Shown: piece after piece, positions 10,801 through 22,214 of the stretch | Layout: each line of letters starts with the position of its first letter | How positions within the stretch are numbered: position 1 is the first letter of the stretch | DNA from: Septoria linicola | Taxonomy: Eukaryota > Ascomycota > Dothideomycetes > Mycosphaerellales > Mycosphaerellaceae | Reading direction: 5' to 3' | DNA: 64,000 bases | Assembly: GCA_024114885.1 (NCBI GenBank) | Contig: CP099427.1 | Location: 186,001-250,000, forward strand | Notes under the pieces: generated by a model | Told to the model about the DNA's origin: nothing | Database searches by the model: none | The model's input: only the letters and a program-made list of their open reading frames with translations | Position numbers and translations under genes: made by a program

Positions 10801-11501
10801 ATAGGCGTTTCGATGGCCGGCGTGTTTGTCAGGAGACTATCACGGGGGTCGCTCCGGAGAGGCAGGGAAAGCATCGTGATCTGGTTCCATGAAGAAAAAT
10901 CCACTCACGTACGTAATGAAGCAAGAAACATGGTACGGCTTTCACTCCGCTACGGCACTTTCTTCATAATGAGCGCAGTATTGCATAGGTGAGGTAGATT
11001 GAAAGGTGTCGGACGTAGGTTCGCGTTAGTGCCCGGCCAAGCATTGCAGGGATTGTGAGGTGTTTGATGCGAACCTGTGCTGAGAAAAAGTTGGAGATTG
11101 CGTCAGAGTACGGTAACAGTGAGCAGAGACAGAGTTGCGCAAGAATGGCTGCCCAATAACAAGAGCAAAAGCAGTCTTGGGCTCCACGCGTACGGCAAGT
11201 AACGATACTTTGTGCCCACTTTCTACAGACAACGAGCAGTTTCTTGAAGAAGAAAAGCCTTCACTTGGAAGCACTTCACATGCACCTTTAGTCTAAACTT
11301 AAACCACCGGCCTCACCTGCTACTGCTGATCTCTGCAGTCTCGAAGCTTTGGAGCAGGAACATCATACTGATGTGACACCTTCCTCCTCCTTCATGAACT
11401 TGCAACACCAATCTCCAACAGCAATACAAGCACTTCTCCTGCTGCCTCACTGCGCAGACCACATTGACGAGCAGTAACATCAGCTCGATCCTTCGCCCAA
11501 C
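7851..11501. other. 3.65-kb gene-poor interval
   Basis: This interval has only short frames (at most 128 codons) on both strands with no recognisable domain, and I could not assemble a multi-exon gene from it. The last 200 bases before 11502 are CT/CA-rich, consistent with the promoter and leader of the trehalose gene. A non-coding RNA or a highly diverged gene is possible but nothing supports one. Confidence 0.45.
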
Positions 11502-14423
11502 ATGGCGACCAATCTGACTGTCTCGCTGTGAGTAGCCTTCATACATACCACAATAACTTCTTCTAACAACATAACAGCTTCCTCCCAAACACCGTCTCTT
11601 TCGCCGACCTTCCTGCCAAAGAGCGACGTCGCAGTCCATTCAAGCTGCAGCACCAACGCATCAGCTCTGCAAACGACATTCCCACGAGATCCAGCCTGCT
11701 CAATGGACCAACTCCACCTTTAACACCTGCACTTCAAGCCGCCAATGCCAACGACCAATTCTTCACGCCGAGCTCAATTGACGCAGCGAAGCGACTCTTT
11801 GCGAAGCCTGGTGATCCCCGCTCTCTTCTTCGAAGCGATGTGCACGCCGAGTGGGGCTCACAAGCCATCTTCAACCAGCCTCGATCTCGCGCCGGACCAC
11901 TGCCTTCCGCTTCGATCCAGGACTTTGCGGCCGCGTACGACAAGTACAGAGAAGAGGAGGAGCGACGGAAGCGAGCAACGACCAGACGTGTCACTCGCGG
12001 TTCTCCTTCACAACTGCAGGCTAGTCGCTCGGGCAGTTCAGAGAGAGGATTCGAGGGCCGGTCATTCACAGTACAGCCAGCAATTCACGGCAATGGCGGG
12101 CTTGTCAACGCTGTTCGCGAGATATCGGATCTCGACCCAGAGACTGACCAGCCGGTGGACGTGACCTGGATAGGCACACTCGGTATGCCAACGGACGCTC
12201 TTCCGGACAGCACCAAGGATGAGATTCACGACCGGCTGATTAACGATCATCATGTAAGTGACATTGCGGCAAATGCAGCTCGAACGAGAACTAACTGGCT
12301 GGCAGTCTGTTGTGGTCTACTGCAGTGACAAGGACGTCGATGGGCATTACGCCCACTACTGCAAGACCATTCTTTGGCCAATCTTCCACTATCAGGTACC
12401 GGACCATCCAAAAAGTAAGGCCTACGCCGACCACAGCTGGGAATTCTACCGAAACGTGAATCAATCATTTGCCGACCAAGTCATTTCGAGCTACAAGAGA
12501 GGCGACACCATCTGGGTACACGATTATCATTTGCTGCTCCTTCCAGGCATGATTCGGGAGAAGCTACCAGAAGCCAAGATTGGGTTCTTTCTGCACACTG
12601 CGTTCCCATCGTCAGAGGTATTCAGATGTTTGGCCACGAGGAAGGAGTTGCTCCATGGTATGCTCGGTGCCAATCTGATTGGCTTCCAGACCGAGGAGTA
12701 CGCGTCCCACTTCCTACAGACCTGCAGTCGTCTACTGGCTGTCGAGACGACTGCCGAGGGTGTTCAAATCGACGAGCACTTTGTCAATGTGACCTGCGTC
12801 CCGGTCGGCATCAATCCACCTCTCTTCGAAAAGACTCTCGCCGATGATGACGTCCAAGAGTGGATCTCAACCATCAAGCAGAAGTACGGTGGCAGGAAGC
12901 TCCTCGTCGCACGCGATCGTCTCGACCACGTGCACGGTGTTCGTCAAAAGCTGCTGGCGTACGAGCTCTTCCTCAACAGATACCCAGAGTGGAGAGATAA
13001 AGTCGTACTGGTACAAGTCGCAACGTCCACAAGCGAGCAGGGAGAGCTGCTGGCCACAGTGTCTGACATCCATACTCGGATTGACTCAGTACACAGCACA
13101 TTGGCTCATCAACCTCTGGTCTTCCTCAAGCAGGATATTGCCTTTGCTCAATACATCGCTCTGCTGACCGTGGCCGACGGACTGATGGTGTCTGCCCTCC
13201 GCGACGGTATGAATCTCGCTCCACACGAGTTCATATACTGTCAAGACGGTAGAGGTGGCGAGAAGAAGTATGGTCCATTGATTCTGAGCGAGTTCACTGG
13301 CAGTGCTGCCGCACTCGGAAGCGAGTTCATCTCCATCAATCCTTGGGACTTCTCTGGGATGGCCGATGCCATCAAAGAAGCTCTGGAGATGAGCGAGGAC
13401 GAGAAGCGTCGTCGATGGGAGCACTTGCACGAGGTGGTTCTGAAGAGTACCGGTGCCAACTGGATGCGTGAGCTTACGAAGCAGCTCGACAGCGTCTACG
13501 AGGAACACAACCAGCGCGCCTCGGCTTCCGTGCCTCGCCTCAATGTCTCAGCTTTGTCAGACAGGTATAAGCTCGCAGAAAACCGTCTCTTCATAATCGA
13601 CTATGAAGGCACTTTGGCTCCGCACAAGACAAGCTCTGGCATTCCCCTCGGATCTCCAGCGCGTGTCGTTGAGACACTCAACGACATCATGCTAGACCCG
13701 AAGAACGTGGTCTATGTCATGTCTGGTCGTAAGCCTGACGAGTTGGAGAACCACTTCCGCACGCTGCCCAAAGCTGGACTGATCGCCGAGAATGGTTGTT
13801 TCGTCCGAGAATTTGGTGTTGAGAACAACCAGTGGACACCTTTCGTCGACCTCGACGAAGTCGCCAAGTGGAAGTCGCAAGTCCGTGGTATACTTGCTTA
13901 CTACTCTGATCGGCTGGAGGACAGCTATGTTGAAGAGCGTCACTGCAGTCTGCTCTTCCGCTACGAGAAGTCTGGTGATCAAGAGGCTGCAGTACGATTT
14001 GCCGGAGAATGTGCAGACCAGATCAATGGGGCTTGCAAGAGTATGCGCATACGTGCTGTGCCAATCAAGCATGCCGTGCTCGTTGAGCAGGAAGACTTCA
14101 GCAAAGGCACCGCGGCTACACATGTTTTTGATGCTCTCTGCGAGAAGAGCAAGGGACTCTCCGCACCCGACTTCATGGTCATCGCCGGTGACGATCGCGA
14201 GGACGAAGTCATCTTCAAGTGGGCCAACGAGCTGGGCAAGGCCGGCAAGGTCAAGGATGTCTTCACAGTGACGGTCGGCAAGCGCAACACTCTCGCTCAG
14301 TCGACTCTGACCCAAGGCTCTACCGGACTTCTGACAGTTCTCCAACGTCTGGCCAAGATTTCATCAGACATGCTTCCACCAGATTACTTCACGATGCCGC
14401 GCAACAGGACCTTCCCTTCATGA
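11502..14423 (+). CDS. Trehalose synthase complex regulatory subunit (Tps3/Tsl1-like)
   Basis: Three exons (11502-11527, 11578-12253, 12306-14423) encode 939 aa. Introns of 50 and 52 nt have clean GT-AG ends. A disordered N-terminus (about 1-190) is followed by a GT20 trehalose-6-phosphate synthase-like domain (about 190-640) and a HAD trehalose-phosphatase-like domain (about 660-910). Both active sites look degraded. The RLDxxKG nucleotide-sugar site reads RLDHVHG, so the lysine is lost, and the HAD nucleophile motif DxDGT reads DYEGT. That is the pattern of the non-catalytic Tps3/Tsl1 subunits that hold together Tps1 and Tps2. The start is inferred from a 26-nt first exon (MATNLTVSL). Role: trehalose accumulation under heat, desiccation and osmotic stress (family knowledge). 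It converges on the esterase gene. Confidence 0.88.
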
Positions 14424-15209
14424 GTGGGCCGTTTGTTTGTAGGTAAACGTACATGCACGGGACGTGTTGACCTCGGAACATTGGCTGGCCATGTTTCAGA
14501 GGAAGGAAGGACGTTCCGGAATATGTCCCAGCTTGCTTGCTTTCATGCGAGATGATAGCGATGATACCCCAACAATCAACAGTATGACTTCTTTTCGACT
14601 CTGGCGTAGAAGGTGGTAGGGCTACATGGGCGTTCTTCCGTGGAGATTATTAAAGATGCGACACTTTACGCAGCAATGCAACATTGAATGAGTCTCACGA
14701 TGATGAAATATGTTCTCCAGAAACACTGTTGCTTTGTGCGTGTGCCAGTGTTGATCGAGAGCCGAGGTTCACGTCACGTCACATTTGGGTGAAAGTCTAA
14801 ATGGACGCGTGCTTTTGTGACCTACCAGGCTACCACTCTACGACTCACAAGTGGTGCTTGTACTGCAACAACTGAGATTCGATTGTCCACACTCATCGTC
14901 CAGCCGCGAAAAGAAGTCCTCTTGTTTTTCCACTACTGGGACTTCACCAATTAACGACACTGGAAAGCTCTCGTGGCCAGGCTCGCACCACTGCCCGTAT
15001 ACGTCGCTGCTCTGCGCAATGCTGTATGTGCATCAATGACTAGCTGCACCTGTCCTAGCTTGGTCATTGTTGCGTCGAGCGGAGATGACAGAGATGATCA
15101 AGATCATTTCAGTTTCTGCTTGATACTTTCTTGCACTGTGGCGTGATCGCTGCAGCCTTCTCCTTTCCAACAACTGAGCTACGCCTATCTGACTACCTCT
15201 CCTCCCCCA
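14424..15209. other. Convergent intergenic region
   Basis: This lies between the ends of the trehalose subunit gene (+) and the esterase gene (-), so it holds both 3' untranslated regions. Only short unconvincing frames occur. No repeat or RNA gene was seen. Confidence 0.5.
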
Positions 15210-16013
15210 TCAAGCCGCCACACCCCTTTCCAACAACTCACTCAACGTCTCATTTCTCCTCGTCCACCTCTCCAGTCCCCCATCTTTCTTACTCCCATAT
15301 TGCTCCACCAACAAATCACTCACCATCCGTCCAAACACCACACTCCCCCAAGCATTCAAATGCGTCCTGTCACCTTCACTCGTCGCGTTAATCAGATTGT
15401 ACTTCCAGCTCGCTTCAGGACCTATGGCGTTACAGTACTTCGTGCTTGCGAGATTGAGATCAATGAATTTAGTCTTCTTGATCTTAGCCACGGAGATGGT
15501 AGCTTCGCGTTCTGCGGAAAGATTTTCGATGATCTTGGGAGGAGAGACTGAAGTGTCGAAACCCCGCCTCGTCAGAGGGGTAATGAGGATTGGTTCCCCT
15601 CCAGAAGAACGGACTTCGTCGATGAAGACTCCTAGGTTGGATTTATAATCTGCGATGGAGATGTTCTTTTCGGGTTTCTGGTCGTTGTGGCCGAATTGCA
15701 GAGTCACGTAGACGTGGTAGTTCTGGGCTTGGTAGGTTGGAAATTGCGAGAGGACAGTGGCCCAGTCGCCGCCGGAGCGGAAGGAGACGGTTGTTGCGCC
15801 GTTGTGGCCGTAGTTGAGACCGTGGGAAGGAGGGAGGAGGGTTGTGTTGAGGAAGCCGGTGCCCCAGCCTCCGCCGCCAGTGGATTGGATTGCTGTGGTG
15901 CTGTCGCCAGCGAGGAGAAAGAAGGGGGGTTGGTCCTTGGAAGGGGAGGTCGGTGTTGATGTTGCGAGTACTGCGAAGAGGCTCGCTGTCGGAAGGTATG
16001 TGGAGAGCCTCAT
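15210..16013 (-). CDS. Secreted SGNH/GDSL esterase, rhamnogalacturonan acetylesterase type (CE12)
   Basis: I start the gene at the ATG at 16013, giving 267 aa; the open frame extends 22 codons further, but this start gives a signal peptide (MRLSTYLPTASLFAVLATS, about residues 1-20). Block I is AGDST with nucleophile Ser38. Block III is FGHNDQ, and the C-terminal DRTHLN supplies the Asp and His of the triad. This arrangement (GDST / GHND / D-x-x-H-L-N) matches carbohydrate esterase family 12, which removes acetyl groups from rhamnogalacturonan or xylan. One NLINATS-type glycosylation site is visible. Secretion and pectin-linked activity are inferred from the family. The window holds no other pectin gene, so it is not part of a cluster here. 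Confidence 0.85.
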   Translation of the reverse strand: MRLSTYLPTASLFAVLATSTPTSPSKDQPPFFLLAGDSTTAIQSTGGGGWGTGFLNTTLLPPSHGLNYGHNGATTVSFRSGGDWATVLSQFPTYQAQNYHVYVTLQFGHNDQKPEKNISIADYKSNLGVFIDEVRSSGGEPILITPLTRRGFDTSVSPPKIIENLSAEREATISVAKIKKTKFIDLNLASTKYCNAIGPEASWKYNLINATSEGDRTHLNAWGSVVFGRMVSDLLVEQYGSKKDGGLERWTRRNETLSELLERGVAA

Positions 16014-16504
16014 GGTGGCGTGATGGGAGGAAGGGTGACCGTCTTGGCCAGGCGTTTGATATACCTCTGCTCGGGGCAAGCCATTGTGATCGGTCCCCCC
16101 AATGCGGCGATCTCAGTCGTGCGTCTGCACGTCGGGTCATTGAGAGCCGTGTCATGTATGTGGTCTCTGTTCCACCAATCAGAGGTGGGTGTCAATAAAT
16201 GTTAGCAGAGCAGAAGGGCATTCATGAAAGTGCTGAACTTATGCAGCCGAGCGCTAGGATGCCGTCACAATGTGGATTGCATGTGGCTATCTGCAGGATA
16301 TATCGTCACGTTGTGGGGAGCGTGAACTAGCCGCCTTGATTGAGTCACCATTTCTGTGCTCGTAACTACTAGGACAGTTTCTTGACTGCTTGTGGGCAGT
16401 CAGACGCAGACATCACGTCTTTTGTATCACACTGCCATGAGCTCATAGCTTCGCCCTACTCACATGTTGGCTTTCGCACACAGCCTCGCACTATCGTACC
16501 GACC
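16014..16504. other. Spacer between esterase promoter and GST 3' end
   Basis: This 490-bp stretch contains the promoter of the esterase gene and the 3' flank of the GST gene. There are only short frames and no recognisable element. Confidence 0.5.
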
Positions 16505-17467
16505 TTACTTCTTGTTGTAAGCCTCACCGATGCCGCGCTGAACAGCTGGGCGTTCAGCAATACGATCAACCCACTTCAGGAGGTGTGGGAATGGCTCCAC
16601 CTCCTCCTTTGAGAATCCGCTCTTCTCCCAGTTCTTGACCTGCATTGCGGAAATTGTCAGCATGTGTACTGGACCATTATTGGAAATGCAACAATCTGGC
16701 GCCAACTTACCCAAGGCCACGTCTTGACATCGGCAACACTGTATTTGCCCTTGCCATTGCCGGCCAAGTACTCTCTTGGCTCACCAGTATACTTTCCGCT
16801 CAGGTGGATCTCAAGCACGCCAAAAACGCGGAGAGTCTCATTACGGAATCGGTTGATGGCATATGGAATCTTCTCCGGGGCGGCACGAGTGAAGTGGTTG
16901 ACCTGGCCTTGGTATGGGGCACCAGAGCCGTGCCAGAAGCTGAGGAGATGTCAATTGGTGATGCTAATACAAGGAAGGGCTTCGACGTACAACGTCCACT
17001 GCAAGGCCTGATTGCGTTCCAGGTCGTTGGCAAAGCCAAATTTGTCTTCCTTATCAGCGAACTTCAGTAGGTAGAACAGCTCGGCGGAGGTCTCGTGCAC
17101 TGTGAAAGGTGGCGACTGAGAATTGTCGACCAGAACTGGGATGCGTCCTGGACCAGGATTAGTGATGGCTGTACCGCCAGTCTTTCGCCCATGTTGAAGT
17201 TACCATTTGGGTCGAGACGCAAGAACCAATCCTTCTTCTGTTCATTTGTACTTCACATGTTGTCAGTCATGGCCAAGTGGTAGAGCGGTGTCGTGCTCAC
17301 GAAATGTCAATGACCGAAGTCGTCCACTCTGTGCCATATGCGTCTTTCAGCTCCTCGAGGAAAATCTGTACTGCCTGGCCATTAGGGGTGGACTGGGTGA
17401 TGAGGTGCAGTCCCTTGGCATTCTTGACATCCGCTGGAGTCTCGTCGGTGTACAGGTTGTGTGACAT
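16505..17467 (-). CDS. Glutathione S-transferase, Ure2-like
   Basis: Five exons on the minus strand, in coding order: 17467-17301, 17250-17204, 17147-16991, 16939-16711 and 16639-16505. They give 245 codons (244 aa) with four GT-AG introns of 50-71 nt. The thioredoxin-like N-domain contains TPNGQAVQIFLEELKDAYG and, across two introns, LDPNGRIPVLVDNS and HETSAELFYLLKF, matching the glutathione-binding strand and the E-S/T-A pair of Ure2-type GSTs. The C-domain has QWTFFWHGSGAPYQGQVNHF, PYAINRFRNETLRV and WVDRIAERPAVQRG, all typical of this clade. Such cytosolic enzymes conjugate glutathione or reduce disulphides. The yeast Ure2 prion role needs an Asn-rich extension that is absent here. Each splice join was checked for frame. 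Confidence 0.9.
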
Positions 17468-18969
17468 GATTGCTCGGTTCTGATGGTGATTAGTAGCAGA
17501 TTTGTGTAGTTGAACAGACGGAGTTGGTGTAATCGACCAGGAGCTCTCTATTTTGTATGCACCGGAATGGCTTTTGTAAGCAGAGAGCAAGATGTCTTCT
17601 GATGCAATGCATCACGTCTTCTACGCCATATGCCCCTCAGGCAAGAGCTCTCCCCGCCTCAAGCTGCACATGCGCTTTCCAAGTCGCGTCGAGTCGCGCC
17701 GTCGGATCTGGAGGTGCGCGATCACGAACAACGTCTCTGCTCAGTGTTACGGCAGTGGTAGGAGTGCTCATTGGGTCGTGGAGCCCAACGTCTCTGTAGG
17801 CTGTGAACATTGGATTTTCCCCCCAGCTCAGCACAGCAGTTAAATCCGAGACACAAATAGACTCTTGCAATGCACTTCTAGTACAGTGTGAATGTACATC
17901 TGGCAGGCTGTTGCCCCAATGAGGGCGAAATGCACTTGGCAAGGCACAAACGCTGTTGAGCGCTGCTGCCTGTAATCGTCTGCCTTTTCGCGAGGCTCTG
18001 TCCTTTGCTATAGTGTCGAGCATGATTGATGACCTGCCAACTTTGTGCAAGCCAACGCCCACCGGGATCTTCTTAGCCGTGCCTCGCGAAGGACGATGGA
18101 CTAGGTAGGTGATGAAGGTTGCCTATAAGCTTCGAAAACAGCCAGACACGTGCAGCTCTAGAGACATCCTGCAGATTGCGATGGACACGATGGCACTGCT
18201 GATGTAGGTGCACAAACACGATCAAGTTTTGCACCCACACCACATCACAACACACTGCATCTGTCGCGTTCTGCGCAATGGTATGCCATATCCCGGCTGA
18301 AGAACGACGACCTCGACGTCTCTGAACCGGGCAGAAAGCTTGAGTGCACTTGGCATGAAGCAGTACATCATCGGCATCTCAAATCACGATAAGGTACGTG
18401 AGCAATCGAAACACCACATCGCAGCGAAACCATGGAGAGAATGTCCTACAATAGCTGCACGATGCCGCCGCACGACGAGTGGTGCCAGTGGAGTCTGAAG
18501 GATGAACCAGCATTGGACGGCACAGTAACCCATCATCATCGCATGTCCATCATCACCATGTCCGCCGTGCAAGCGTCGGAATGATTGTGGCTGTGCTGCT
18601 TGCTGGTCGTCCTCTCACCACTCAACACACACTACCACTCTTCGCGGCCTGCTATTCGACCTTTTGGCGTCGCCGCCGTGGTTTATACTCTTCTACCAAG
18701 CACTTGGTCGCCGACGGTCTTGCTTTGCTCGGCGCATCCAGACCACGCGACTGCTCGTGATTGCCGTCTTGTCCTAACGATGCTTTACAGTACCGAGATC
18801 CTTGGGCCTTCTATTCACATCCATCTCGACGCCTTGGCACTGCAGGACGACGACCGTCGAGCAGTACACGACTGCACCGTGTCGCATGCGTGCGCGCTGT
18901 CGCGACGACGCTCACTGGGCGCCTCATAGGGCAGGCTGGGTGCATTCGCGGCATCTGTGAAGGTGCAGA
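17468..18969. other. 1.5-kb intergenic region upstream of GST and palF
   Basis: This lies between two divergent genes and must hold both promoters. A 141-codon minus-strand frame at 17637-18062 has no recognisable domain and no good start context, so I do not call it. No tRNA or repeat was seen. Confidence 0.45.
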
Positions 18970-21536
18970 ATGCCAGCAACTCCTGCGCGCAACCCCTCGA
19001 ACACGCCGAGCACCACCAACAACAGCACTCCCAACAGCGGACGACGCTTCATCTCACGATTGACGTCTCCTTTCGCGTCCAAATCGCGCAAGCTTACCGA
19101 CTTCTACATACAAGTCGACGATCCTCACCGATCATACGCGCAAGGCGACTCGGTGACTGGTTGCGTCAACCTCAAAGTTGTGCAACCTATACGCGTCACG
19201 CACGTGGTTGTCTGCCTGCACGGCTTCGTGCAGGTGTACAAGAACCCTGGCTCGCCACCTGCAGATGGCTATCGCGCGACCAGTGCCCACATTGGGACCG
19301 GCAGAGGGAGTAAGAGTGGGGAGTACTTTGGCAATGGCTTTGCTTCGCTGTTCGAGGACGAAGTTGTGCTCTGCGGAGATGGCAAGCTTGGGGAGGGTGT
19401 CTACCAGTTCCGATTCGACCTCCTGTTTCCTGATAGGGACCTGCCTAGCAGCATATCTGTTCGTGGTGTTTTGATCGTTCCAGCCCAAGCTGCAGGTGCT
19501 AATTGTCTTTACAGTTCGAGCGAGGCACTATTTCCTACATGATTACTGCCACGCTAACGAGACCAACGACGATATCACCCACGATACAATGCGACCACAA
19601 AGTGTACATGGTGGAGAGGATAGACGTCTCGCAGATGCTGCCTCCAAAAGCACGAACGATCACATTAGAACCCATATCACGGAGGTCAAAAGCCAAAACG
19701 CAGGCACGAAGGCTCGCGGAACACGCCGATAGAAAAAGTCGCAGAGATGGATCAGGCACCACATCTGGCGAACGTGATCGACGTACCAGCCAGTCCTCGT
19801 CAGCATTGAGCTCCCATGCTGATGCTGTCGATGCTGTGCCGCAAAGTCCTGCGCCCACAGAAGGCAGCTTCGACAGCTACCTGAGCAGTAGTATAGGTCG
19901 GCCGTCACAGCAGGACTCGAACATGACTTCACCGCGGCATAGCGATGGCGAGAATGGTAGCGCTAGGAGGACCATTACTGCTACTGTAGAGTCGCTCACT
20001 GGTGGCGTGCTCCGTGGTGACAGCATCGCGGTCAAGGTGCATGTGAACCATACCAAGCATGTCAAGAGCTTGCACGGTGTTATCATCACGCTTTATCGCC
20101 AAGCTCGAGTCGATCTCCACCCAGCCATACCGCTGGGCCCTACAGAAAAGGGCAAAGAAGCCAAATACGAAGACTACTATCCAAAGTCGGTCACCGGGCT
20201 TGGCGGCTTATCCTTGTCTGGGGCTGGATCCAGTCACATGTTTCGCAAGGACTTGTCTCAAACGATTGTGCCACTAATCGTGGATCCCACTTCTCTCACC
20301 GCAGAAGTGACAGGAAGAGTTCACGTCCCTGAGGGGGCCTTTCCAACCATATCTTCTGTGCCTGGCGCCATGATCAGCTTCAGATACTATGTCGAGTGCG
20401 TGCTCGACATCCAAGGCAAGCTGCAGACACAAGATCGTAATCTTGGAAACCTTGGTGGATTGGCAAGTACCATGCTGCAAGGTCAAGGCACTGAAAGTTT
20501 AGGCACAGAAAGATCTGGTGTCCATCCATTTAGCTCCCCTGTCATCGATACCGCCGCTGTCAGGCGGGACAAGGGTGTTGTAGCTTGCACCTTTGAAGTC
20601 GTCGTTGGCACAAGGGATAACTCAAGACAGAAGGGGAAACGAAAAGTGTCGATACCTGAAGAGCCTGAACCTGAGCCGACGCCGACGCAGGCGCATCCTG
20701 AAGCGGACGCCCAGGCTGGAGCAGCGCAGCAGGCCAATGGACAGTGGCAGGATGATTACTGGAACCATAGTGGTACTGGCTACGATCATGTTCAGGGCTA
20801 TGATCAAAGGTATCCTGTCAACAGTCCGTACGCCCACACTAATGGCAACGGGTACGATGGCTACCATGGCTATAACGACTACTACGGCGGGTATGCACAA
20901 TACGACTATCCGCCGCCTGATACACATTACATCGAGCCGCCCCCGCCCATGCCGATACCACAGATGGAGGACGAGTCACAGCTTTCCGAAAAGGAACGTA
21001 TGCGCAGAGCAGAACAACGACTTTTACCTAGTCAGCCGCCTGGAATGGAAGACCCAGCAGGATCGAGCTCACACGCTGCAACCGCGCCACATCTTCCAGA
21101 CGAGCTGCCAAATGGATCTGGTACATTGGCGCCTGCGCCTGCTCTACTCACTCCACCCGCTTACGGACATCTTCACGCGCATCCCAATGGCATGCTGCCC
21201 ATAGACTATGCACGGACAATCCCTCTGCCGAGAACCCCTGACTATGAGCCACGGGAAGCAGAGACGATGTCGGCTGCAGGATCAGCCACGCCAAGAACAA
21301 CACCACATCCTGCCGAAATTGCAAGTGATGATAAACGTGAATTGCAGCGAAGGCAATTGCAGATGGAGGCGTCGGCACCTCCAGTAGCTGCAGGAGAGGA
21401 GCTCGACACAGCTGGCTCGAGTAGTCGGACTCCTGCACCCAGTGCACCGACTTTGACGAACGAGGATTTGTACGGAAACGACGACGATCATGTGGACATG
21501 TCGACTCATTCCGACCTACCACGATACGAACGATAA
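18970..21536 (+). CDS. palF: pH-response arrestin-like protein PalF/RIM8
   Basis: Two exons (18970-19458, 19515-21536) encode 836 aa. The 56-nt intron has a weak GTTCGT donor and a gctaattg branch point. The arrestin N-domain (about residues 40-210) contains IRVTHVVVCLHGFVQVYKN, GEYFGNGFASLFEDEVVLCG and FERGTISYMITATLTRPTTISP. The last two blocks are hallmark PalF/RIM8 sequences. The arrestin C-domain spans about 300-480 and ends in CTFEVVVGTRD. The tail (about 500-836) is Pro/Tyr/Gly-rich and disordered. PalF binds the PalH/Rim21 plasma-membrane sensor and, once ubiquitinated under alkaline conditions, recruits ESCRT to activate PacC (family knowledge). None of the other Pal genes lies in the window. 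Confidence 0.92.
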
Positions 21537-22214
21537 CGAATGGAATGGCGTTATATGGAGTTGTAATGGAAGGGTATAGAGAGACCCATGAAGGGCAAAA
21601 GTCATACTTGGCTGGTGGACTGGTTGAATATGATACCAATAATTGCTTCGGATCGAGATGGAAAGTTGTAAAGATGAATATTGTGCAAGATGTGCCGTTG
21701 AGTGCTGACTATATTGATCTGCGACATAGTATTCATGCCTACTGGCCACTACTGCTACTACTGATGTCTTTTCTAGACGAACGCTAGGCTGGCACCAGAA
21801 GTTGCTCGCCACCAATCACATGCATATGCCAAGTCGAGACCCACTGTGCGAACATCATCTCGCGTTTATTGTTTTGTTTTTCCAGGTCGGCGGGTTTCTC
21901 TCCTGTTGATCAGCTTGTGGAAAATATTCATCAAGATCTGACCATTCATGCAACCAGAGCTGCGCACCTCGATATCTGGAATCGAATAAATTTGAATCAT
22001 TTCCGACGAACACCGCAACATCAGAGGCACGAGAGGCTCAGACAGAGAACGATTAGCAGTGGCAGATCTACGAGCCTGTGCTTAAGTACGAACACTGGAC
22101 AGGGTACCACGCACCCAAGACCAGAGCATAGCACGTTATCAGTTCCCCACTTCCTCGTCAACGACCCTAGTCATCTCAGACCCTCTGTCTCAACCACCTC
22201 CAGCAGCCACAACA
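21537..22214. other. Intergenic region, palF 3' flank and LysM gene promoter
   Basis: A 168-codon frame at 21869-22375 overlaps the start of the LysM gene in another frame and looks like a shadow. The last 80 bases before 22215 are C/A-rich, as expected for a 5' leader. I see no other feature. Confidence 0.5.

Noticed and set aside
13692..14345. 217-codon minus-strand frame within the trehalose subunit gene
   Set aside because: It is antisense to a conserved domain and no independent evidence supports it.
17260..17340. tRNA-like A box (tggccaagtgg tagagcgg) inside GST intron 1
   Set aside because: A B box of the GGTTCGANTCC type is absent downstream, the acceptor stem does not pair, and the following bases are GST exon 1 on the other strand.
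17637..18062. 141-codon minus-strand frame between GST and palF
   Set aside because: No recognisable motif and no support for splicing to neighbours; treated as intergenic.
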